64,000 nt of DNA, taken from assembly GCA_037179515.1 (NCBI GenBank), contig JAXCGZ010020799.1, positions 62,001-126,000 of the forward strand. Direction: 5' to 3'. The position numbers were made by a program, and so were the translations under genes. Position 1 is the first letter of the stretch; each line of letters begins with the position of its first letter. The notes under the pieces are model-generated. The model did no database searches, had not been told where the DNA came from, and saw only the letters and a program-made list of their open reading frames with translations. This document shows, piece after piece, positions 45,484 through 64,000 of the stretch. This stretch comes from Halocaridina rubra. Lineage: Eukaryota; Arthropoda; Malacostraca; Decapoda; Atyidae.

Positions 45484-46002
45484 GCAAAGATCAAACAGTA
45501 GGAGATATATACTTATCTCTTGTATAGGGTATTTATTTCCAGGTAAAGTTTTGATAGTACGAAACTTAGCAACTTCCGCCTCTATAGATACCATTCGTAA
45601 AGACCCCTTTTGGGATCTCTTGAAGAATTGGTACCTGCCTTTTATCAACTGCGAAGAAAGGTTTGTAAATATGAATAACCCTACAGCACTCTGGGGTTAC
45701 TCTTCTTTACTAGATCCCCACAGCAGCGGCTATAGTCTGATTCTCACCCCAGAAAGGTCAATATTCAGGGTCTCGAGGTACCTCGTAAAAGTACCCTTCG
45801 CCAGAACCACTAGAGGAAGAGATAGTAGAAGCATCCCTGCATATGGTGAGTACACAATACGAAGTGAAAGGGTCTGTGGTGGAACAGTTTCCTGCTAAGT
45901 CTTTGCTTAAATATGGGTACAGATGCCTATTCAGCAATTCCCATGTAATTTTCTCATTAATGAGGCATTCATTGCAGCCTTTCCGTTTAGTTCTGGTAAG
46001 TC
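45484..46002. other. Unrecognised single-copy stretch
   Basis: A 115-codon open frame on + (45551-45898: KDPFWDLLKNWYLPFINCEE and onward) lies here. It was not recognised, and no splice sites or homologous family could be argued. A phrase 'gggttactcttctttactagatcccc' recurs at about 29483 in diverged form, so this may be part of an unknown repeat. Confidence 0.35.
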
Positions 46003-46292
46003 CCCATTTGTATGGGGGTGGAGACAGACGGGTTAGAGCTGGGGAATGAAACATTCTCATAAATTCAGAGTATAAGAAAAAATCTGATACGATAGCACAC
46101 TGCTAATAATGGATACTATTTCAATTTAAAGGATGCTCTTTATGATGTAATCCATCCTCTCACAACCACATTGAAAATTGAATTGAGTAAGTCTTAATAT
46201 GTAGACTGATAAGTCTCCCCCTCCCTCCATCCCCCCCAAAGCCTCTCTCCCACTCGATCGGATGATTTTGTTGATGACCTTGAGTTCCCCCC

Positions 46293-46296
<4 letters not shown>

Positions 46297-46384
<88 letters not shown>
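46297..46384. repeat. (CT)n microsatellite
   Basis: A CT run of about 88 bp. A second shorter CT patch lies at 46424-46448. Confidence 0.96.
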
Positions 46385-46387
<3 letters not shown>

Positions 46388-46585
46388 GAGATGGAGCAAG
46401 GTAGACTTGTTTACTCACAAGTCTCTCTCTGTCTCTCTCTCTCTCTCTGTCGGGGTAAAGCAAGGTGGGTTGTTGCTTACTCTCTAGTTTAAATGTTGAA
46501 TTCTCATCTATATAATAAGGAAAAACGGGAAAAAATTAAATGAACAAAATAAATGTTTTACAACACAAAAAACTTGTTTTAAGTG

Positions 46586-46669
46586 CAAAAGGACTTGTTT
46601 TGGCAGACGTAATCGTTACCCTGAGTGCATGCCCTTGCTAACCTCACACCGTGGTGGGGCGCGAACCCT
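46586..46669 (-). repeat. SINE-1 fragment, inverted
   Basis: 'aaggacttgttttggcagacgtaatcgttaccctgagtgcatgcccttgctaacctca' is the middle of SINE-1. Both ends are lost. Confidence 0.72.
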
Positions 46670-47620
46670 AGATTATTATTATTATTATTATAACAAAGTT
46701 ATAACAATAATAATAATAATAATACGGTAGTCATAACTTTATCAAACTACTACTATTACTTACTACTACAACTACAACTACTACTACTAATAATAAAACA
46801 GACCACATGATATAGATTTAATCCTACGCATTCCATTGATCCTGGCTAGGGACTGTTCTCGAGAGGGACAGTACTAGTTTTTTTTATAGTCTCTAACCCC
46901 TGCCAACTTAACAGACAACAGAGTACATCAGTATATAACTGTCCTGCGTCTATTCATATAGATAGTTTACATATAAAACTACATATATTCGTACGAAAGA
47001 GCGTATTTTCATATTTATGCTCACGGAAAAGAGCCCTATGCTTGTGAGTCCCCGTCACCTGGTCAGCTTTAATTTTTTTTTTTTTACTCAAGAGCACATA
47101 CTATTTAAAATTGAATGAATATATACATATTCTCGTACATAATATTGTATGTATTTACATATGTGTACAACGTGCACATTACATCATGACATGTATACAT
47201 TATTAATGAAGACTGGTGTCCTTGTATTATAAGAATAAAAACAATAATTAAAGAGAGAGAGAGAGAGAGACTTTAACGCATTTAATATTGTTCGTTCTTT
47301 CCCGTCTCCTAGCCATACAAGACTTTTATATGAATTTAATATAACAAATTAAGCAAATAAGTATTTGTATGATCATAATTAAATGCAAAGAAATATTAAT
47401 ACATTTTGCGATACAAGTCATAGACCAAAGTATCGTGAACGGACTATACAATGATTTTTTTTTTCGATATTTATATGAATATAATCATAGTTATATATAA
47501 TTTACAGCTTTACTTAGCAGCAGCAGCAGCAGCAGCAACAGTAGCAGTAGTAGTAATAATAATAAACAATATTAGCAGGCCATGTAATAGCAGTAGTATT
47601 AGTAATAGTAATAATAATAA
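46670..47620. other. AT-rich spacer with short trinucleotide tracts
   Basis: It contains ATT/TAA and CAG tracts (for example (CAG)n near 47515-47545) and a short (GA)n at 47250. No gene was recognised. Confidence 0.5.
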
Positions 47621-47621
47621 T

Positions 47622-47819
47622 TTTGTTCCGGTTTTACGTCACGGACTCCCTTTTCATCCAAGGGCTAAGACGGTTGCCTTCTTGCAAAGGACTTGTTTTG
47701 GCAGATGTAATCGTTACCCTGAGTGCATGCCCTTGCTAACCTCAGATCGTGACGGGGCGCGAATCCTCGACCTGACGCCTCAGAGTCGCGGACGCTACCG
47801 CTTGAGCCACGGTGACTAC

Positions 47820-47820
<1 letters not shown>
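47622..47820 (-). repeat. SINE-1, full length
   Basis: On the minus strand the head is GTAGTCACCGTGGCTCAAGC, with GGATTCGCGCCCC (B-box) and the standard body ending GTAAAACCGGAAC. It is flanked by TAA/ATA tracts on both sides. Confidence 0.83.
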
Positions 47821-47862
<42 letters not shown>

Positions 47863-47877
47863 GCTGATGTAGTAGTA

Positions 47878-47919
<42 letters not shown>

Positions 47920-47927
47920 GTAATAAC

Positions 47928-47961
<34 letters not shown>

Positions 47962-47990
47962 TTAATAACAATAATAATAATAATAATGTG
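47820..47990. repeat. (TAA)n microsatellite
   Basis: Imperfect TAA/ATA repeats directly abut the SINE-1 head. Confidence 0.92.
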
Positions 47991-48470
47991 TATAAAAGAG
48001 AGTTCTACCAATATGAACCTATGGGGATAGCTAGACCTGAATACAAAACAAGATTCGATAGCCTAAGGACATCAGCCACTGAACCGCCTATTTTTACGTT
48101 GATAAAAGGAAACAAAAAGTTGCTATATTTATTTATTCGTGAATTTTTCCTTTTTTATATCCTATGGGAGGGATTCGAACCCGGGTCTGATAAAACGAGA
48201 GGTAGACTAAAAAAAAAATAAAAAAATCTATCGTTTATATTATATTGCCTTGAAGAATTATCTATTTAATTATTCATCTATCTATCTATCTATTACATTT
48301 ATATTGTTTTGAATAATTATCTATGTAATTATCTATCTATTATGTTTATTTTATATTGTTTTAGAGAATTCTCTACTTAAATATTTATCTATGCGTAGCC
48401 AGTAAAATACGAGAAAGCGGACTAATATTCATATAGATAAATAAATCAGGAATAATTTTCTTCTTTAACA
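47991..48470. other. AT-rich spacer with direct repeat
   Basis: 'tattatattgcct/tttgaa(g/t)aattatcta' recurs at about 48236, 48300 and 48350, a short degenerate 60-bp repeat. No gene was recognised. Confidence 0.45.
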
Positions 48471-48472
48471 AA

Positions 48473-48716
<244 letters not shown>

Positions 48717-49186
48717 AAAATCACATTATCTAATCAATGTTTAATGAAAATAAAAATCTTCAGACTCTTTAGATAAGAGAAATCACACAGATTAAGAAAC
48801 AACCTTCAAAAGGTGTTAATATATTTCCTTTTTGTATATCTCTGCTAAATACAGAGGGATCTTTTCCCATGCTTACATCTGTCCCTTCACATCTAAAAAG
48901 TCACAACACTCCCATCTACGTTTCACTTTGCTTTATGTTTTCTTGGTGCCTGGGCCCGATGAGGACCACATTCAAAATAAATATACCAAACTTAACTTAA
49001 CCTAATCTAACCTTTGACCCACATTAAGGAGTCATGTAGTAGGTTGTTCCATGGCATCAATCGCCCGTTGCAATACTACAGCTGAAGGGTCTTGTGAACT
49101 TAAGTAAGACTGTCCAGGACAGTTCGATGTTAAGTTTTCCTTCAGTTACGGTTCTCTTTCTATGCCTACATCAACACCGAATATTC

Positions 49187-49386
49187 GTGGCCCAAGCGGT
49201 AGCGTCCGCGACTCTGAGGCGTCAGGTCGAGGGTTCGCGCCCCGTCACGGTATGAGGTTAGCAAGGGCATGCACTCAGGGTAACGATTACATCTGCCAAA
49301 ACAAGTCCTTCGCAAGAAGGCAACCGTCCTAGCCCTTAGTAGAAAAGGGAGTCCGTGACGTAAAACCGGAACAATAACAGTAACAA
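49187..49386 (+). repeat. SINE-1 inside R1
   Basis: 'gtggcccaagcggtagcgtccgcgactctgaggcgtcaggtcgagggttcgcgcccc' head, full body, tail GTAAAACCGGAACAATAACA. The first bases of the head are missing. Confidence 0.82.
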
Positions 49387-49431
49387 CATCATTACACATG
49401 TCTTATTATCCCTTCACATCTGACGAGTGGG

Positions 49432-50505
49432 TACTATAATAGACAATACGAGTTATAAGCTAAATAACCATGAAATCATGAGCTCTCAGTGTGAGAGGGA
49501 TTTAGTTGTTCTTGTGAGTAGTAATCTTAAGCCAAGAGAGCAATGTAGTGATCAGAAATAAAGCAAACAGAATTTTAGGATTTATCTCAAGAGAACTATC
49601 TTCCTCCTTCTGTCTTTCCTAATCCTTATGACCTATCATCCTTCAAAAAGCAGATCTATCGTCATCTCAGGGCTTAGTCCTCCATATCTCTGGGTCCTCC
49701 GTACTTTGACTGTTTTTTCTATCTGTCGTTTCCCTTTGTGTGACATTACCTCATCTCTGAGTTGTCCTTAACTTTTTTCTTTTCCTTTGTCTTGGTATTT
49801 TCTCGTGCCAGGGCCTTTATTGATGAAGGCAGTCTTTGCCAATCCCGGTGTCACACTCATAAAAAAAAGAAGTTAGCAATAAGACGGAAAAGGTTATTTT
49901 ACAGCTCTATCTTGCATTAGTTAGGCCTCATCTGGATTATGTTGTGCAATTCTGGTCACCCTATTATAGGATGGAAATTGAATCCTTGGAGAGAGTGCAG
50001 CGAAGAATGACCAAGATGATATTCAATATTAGAAATCTGCCATATGAGGAAAGATAAAAAAACTTAAACTACATTCTCTAGAGGGGCGCAGAGTTAGGGG
50101 GGATATGACTGAGGTGTATAAATGGTTTAAAGGGATTAAAAAATGTGATAATAATAAAGTTTTAAATATTCATGATCAAACCAGAACTCGAAATAATGGG
50201 TTTAAACTTGAGAAATTTAGGTTCTGAGAGGAAATTGGTAAAAATTGGTTTGGTAATAGAGTAGCTAAAACTTGGAACAGGCTTCCTAGTAGTATAATAA
50301 AAGCCAATACCTTAGACACCGTCAAATGTAGGTTTAGACAGGCATATGACAGATGAAGGCTGGGTATGAATAGGCTAGTGCTTTGAGCATTTAAAAAAAA
50401 AATAGAGTAGAATAGAGTATGTCTGACATGCTGAGATCTTCAGTCAAAACTGGAGCTGTCTCGTGCGTGCCAGTAGACATGTTGCAGAGTCCTCATTTTT
50501 TATGT
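49432..50505 (+). mobile_element. CR1/L2-like LINE family B fragment, with nested insertion
   Basis: It encodes decayed versions of CERDLVVLVSS, LYLALVRPHLDYVVQFWSPY, MEIESLERVQRRMTKM and NWFGNRVA. An R1-like 3' piece (about 49593-49868, ending GGTGTCACACTCATAAAAAA) interrupts it after GGATTTATCTCAAGA. It is heavily frameshifted. Confidence 0.8.
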
Positions 50506-50829
50506 TAAGTCATAATACTCCCCATCTCTGTTTCTCTTTATATTTTCTTCGTGCCCTGGCCCGATAAGGGTAGGTTTTTTCTTTTTTTGTCAGTCCAGGT
50601 GTCACAATCATAAAAAAAAATATTCTCGGTTTTATTGATCTTAATCCATCAAACACTATAATTTCTTTTTTAATTTTTATTAATTTTAAAGTGTAAATCT
50701 CACATCAAAGTACAAAAACGAAAGATTAATAATTAAAGGATTTATGTACAGTTTTTTATAGTTTTATAAGTCGTGTAGTTTTATAGTCAAAAGTATGTAA
50801 AAATGTGTGAGCAATAAAAAAATAAAAAA

Positions 50830-50832
50830 GGT

Positions 50833-50912
<80 letters not shown>
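50830..50912. repeat. (TA)n microsatellite
   Basis: A TA run of about 82 bp followed by ACACACACAAAC. Confidence 0.95.
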
Positions 50913-50921
<9 letters not shown>

Positions 50922-51003
50922 AACACTTCAAGCCGCTTTAATACCCTTAACAAAAAACAATTTCAATGTGCATTGAGGTTTCTATACACTTGATCCGGTA
51001 ATA

Positions 51004-51860
51004 ATATAGGTTGAAAAATGTAAAGTAGTTAAAATGGGTACTATAAAAGACAATACTAGTTATAAGCTAAATAACCATGAAATCATGAGTTCTCAGTGTG
51101 AAAGGGATTTGGGAGTTCTTGTGAGTAGTAGTCTTAAGCCAAGAGAGCAATGCACAGCAGTCAGAAATAAAGCAAACAGAATTTTAGGATTTATCTCAAG
51201 AAGCGTCAGCAATAGGACGGAAAAAGTTATTTTGCAGCTCTATCTTGCATTAGTTAGGCCCCATTTAGATTATGCTGTGCAATTCTGGTCACCCTATTAT
51301 AGAATGGAAATTGAATCCTTGGAGAGAGTACAGCGAAGAATGACCAAGATGATACACAATATCAGAAATCTACCATATGAGGACAGATTAAAAAAACTTA
51401 ATCTACATTCTCTAGAGAGGCGAAGAGTTAGGGGGGATATGATTGAAGTGTATAAATGGTTTAAAGGGATTAACAAGGGAGATATTGATAAAGTTTTAAA
51501 AATTCATGATCAAACCAGAACTCGTAATAATGGATTTAAGCTTGATAAATTTAGGTTCAGAAGGGAAATTGGTAAAAATTGGTTTGGTAATAGAGTAGCT
51601 GATGCATGGAACAAGCTTCCTAGTATGATAGTAAATGCCAATACCTTAGACACCTTCAAATGTAGATTAGATAGACATATGACAGAGGTAGGGTGGGTAT
51701 GAATAGGTTAGTGCTTATTAGAAAAATCATAAATAGAAAAATAGAATAAATAAGTAGAGTAGAATAGAATAGGTTAGACATGCTGAAAATACAATTCAAA
51801 AATGGAGCTGCCTCGTGTGTGCCAGTAGGCATGTTGCAGTGTCCTCTATTCTTATGTTCT
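51004..51860 (+). mobile_element. CR1/L2-like LINE family B fragment
   Basis: The open frame from 51034 to 51702 encodes HEIMSSQCERDLGVLVSSSL, LQLYLALVRPHLDYAVQFW, IHNIRNLPYEDRLKKLNLHS, WFGNRVADAWNKLPSMIVNA and ends at TGA. The 3' UTR ends with CTATTCTTATGTTCTTAT. It is less decayed than the 30409 and 49432 copies. Confidence 0.88.
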
Positions 51861-52154
51861 TATAATAAGATTTATCTCTGGCTATTTAAAAAATATTTTG
51901 GTTGATCTGTAATAGCTGTTTTAATCTGTAATTAATGGTGATTAATAGATTAATAAGATATATGTATATATAAACTGTTTTTCTCCTGCTACATCAGCTC
52001 TGGCTTTGATAATGATTTCTTGAAATCGAAAGCACTCGCCAACACAATTGTTTCATTTTCCCTTCGAGGTCAATATAATAATTCTGATTGCTGCCAAGTG
52101 TTTCTTTTGGTAATGACATACATATATACATACATACATATATACACACATACA

Positions 52155-52612
52155 AGTGAAAAATCGCGTTGTTAAGCTGGAAAAAGTTCAAACACATACC
52201 ACGAAAATGGTGCCAGAAATACGCAATCGCAGTTATGAGGAGAGGCTGGGGGAATTAAACTTACCATCACTCGAAGCTAGAATAATGAGGGGGGATATGG
52301 TGATGGTTTTTAAATTCCTTCATGGTTATGACAGAGTGGATAGGGATCGATATTTTGATATGGCTGGCTCTAGAACTAGAGGTCATAGTTTGAAGCTTCG
52401 AAAGAAAACTTCTTTGCAGGATATAAGGAAGTACTTGTTTTTAGTGCAAGAGTAGTTGATAATTGGAATTCGCTAAGCGAGGAAGTAGCTAAAGTTAACT
52501 CAGTCAATAGTGTGTAAGGACAAGTATGATAAGTATCACTAAGTACAAAATGGAACCCACCAGGAGACAGGGAATTACGAGCTTGGGTCTCTTTCCCGTA
52601 AGCACAATTAGG
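52155..52612 (+). mobile_element. LINE family A 3' fragment
   Basis: It encodes VVKLEKVQTHTTKMVPEIRN, SLEARIMRGDMVMVFKFLHG and the end NWNSLSEEV in another frame. The tail CACAATTAGGTACATACATACACAC runs straight into (TA)n. Confidence 0.83.
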
Positions 52613-52621
52613 TACATACAT

Positions 52622-52629
<8 letters not shown>

Positions 52630-52695
<66 letters not shown>
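52630..52695. repeat. (TA)n microsatellite
   Basis: A TA run of about 65 bp between a LINE tail and an inverted R1 element. Confidence 0.94.
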
Positions 52696-52979
<284 letters not shown>

Positions 52980-53008
52980 CTAAAAGTAAGATTATGTAAG
53001 TGTGTGTG

Positions 53009-53010
<2 letters not shown>

Positions 53011-53096
<86 letters not shown>
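53011..53096. repeat. (GA)n tract just upstream of DPYD
   Basis: About 43 GA units end 150 bp before the DPYD start codon. GA tracts can act as GAGA-factor sites in arthropods; here it may also be only a microsatellite. Confidence 0.93.
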
Positions 53097-53098
<2 letters not shown>

Positions 53099-53138
53099 CA
53101 TAGCTCCGTCAACTCTGACTCTCAGAGACCCGAATTCC

Positions 53139-53144
53139 TCAGTC
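53139..53144 (+). promoter_or_regulatory. Candidate DPYD initiator (TCAGTC)
   Basis: TCAGTC fits the arthropod Inr (TCAKTY). If used, the 5' UTR would be about 105 nt (53141-53245). No TATA box or good downstream element was seen at the expected distance. This is only a motif match. Confidence 0.25.
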
Positions 53145-53245
53145 GAGTAAGGACGTGTCGTGTTGCTAAGAGTGAAATTCTCTGTCTAAATAAGTGTGAA
53201 TAAATAGCTATTTCACTCTTTGAAGGTGCCGGAAGTGTGAAAAAA

Positions 53246-63821
<10,576 letters not shown>

Positions 63822-63868
63822 GTTAGTATGATAGTTTTTTTTTATAAACTATAACAAGCACTAGACTG

Positions 63869-64000
63869 GGGATTGCAGTAGCACAGTGAATAGGGCACTC
63901 AACTCGGGGAGTGACAAACCCTTGTTCGTGCCCATCCCGGGGCATCAGGAAGGGCATATAGGCATAATACCCCACCTCCTACCTGTCTGTCCCCATATGC
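63869..64000 (+). repeat. SINE-2, cut by window edge
   Basis: 'gggattgcagtagcacagtgaatagggcactcaactcggggagtgacaaacccttgttcgtgccc' head and body start, within DPYD intron 3. Confidence 0.72.

Larger units (their letters stand above)
48840..50620 (+). mobile_element. Nest: R1 repeat with SINE-1 and LINE family B inside
   Basis: R1 text starts at about 48860 and again at 49020 ('gtagtaggttgttccatggcatcaa'). It is cut by SINE-1 (about 49187-49386) and resumes ('tcttattatcccttcacatctgac'). It is cut again at about 49430 by a family-B LINE, and ends at 50505-50612 ('cataatactccccatctctg... gtcacaatcataaaaaaa'). Confidence 0.75.

Noticed and set aside
45551..45898. 115-codon frame with KDPFWDLLKNWYLPFINCEE.
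   Set aside because: It was not recognised as any family, there is no supporting exon structure, and part of it recurs near 29483. It is left as an unrecognised stretch and not called a gene.

Overview
This is a eukaryotic, animal genomic window. Its genes are split by GT-AG introns with arthropod-like exon sizes. Long (TA)n, (CT)n and (ATT)n microsatellites, tRNA-derived SINEs, CR1-like LINEs and a Ty1/copia element fill the spaces between exons. SSR load this heavy together with these repeat types suggests a decapod crustacean (shrimp, crab or lobster). That is inference; the species cannot be read from the sequence.

Three conserved protein-coding genes are present, all on the + strand. 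(1) 1774-6695 is the 3' part of PRIM2, the DNA primase large subunit: three exons carrying all four predicted Fe-S cysteines. (2) 32986-42819 is MEPCE/bin3, the 7SK snRNA methylphosphate capping enzyme: eight coding exons, about 1051 residues, with a long C-terminal tail of about 15 tandem 14-residue repeats. (3) 53246-63821 is the 5' end of DPYD, dihydropyrimidine dehydrogenase: three exons, running off the right edge.

The part between PRIM2 and MEPCE is dominated by a direct duplication of about 8.3-8.6 kb (4773-13053 and 13054-about 21640). The unit contains the terminal PRIM2 exon, several MITEs, the 5' LTR of a Copia retrotransposon and most of its body. The junction lies in a (TA)n tract inside the Copia reverse transcriptase, so the 5' LTR and body are present twice and the 3' LTR (22221-22555) once. 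The Copia element is flanked by a 5-bp CCTTC target duplication. Its 5' LTR is interrupted by a pogo/Tigger-type element with TA target duplications that carries its own 160-bp minisatellite, and its protease region is split by a LINE fragment. The duplication may be real or may be two haplotypes joined by the assembler.

The remaining spacers and introns hold repeats. Degenerate tandem arrays lie at 2640-3420, 24225-24870, 26329-26770, 27100-28850, 53820-54395, 55640-56170, 56515-58015 and 58840-59850. Two CR1-like LINE families, at least two tRNA-like SINE families and a recurrent element ending in an A-rich tail (here called R1) are scattered throughout. No RNA gene, CRISPR array or bacterial-type operon was seen. 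The three genes have unrelated roles (replication priming, snRNA capping, pyrimidine catabolism), so their adjacency looks positional rather than functional.
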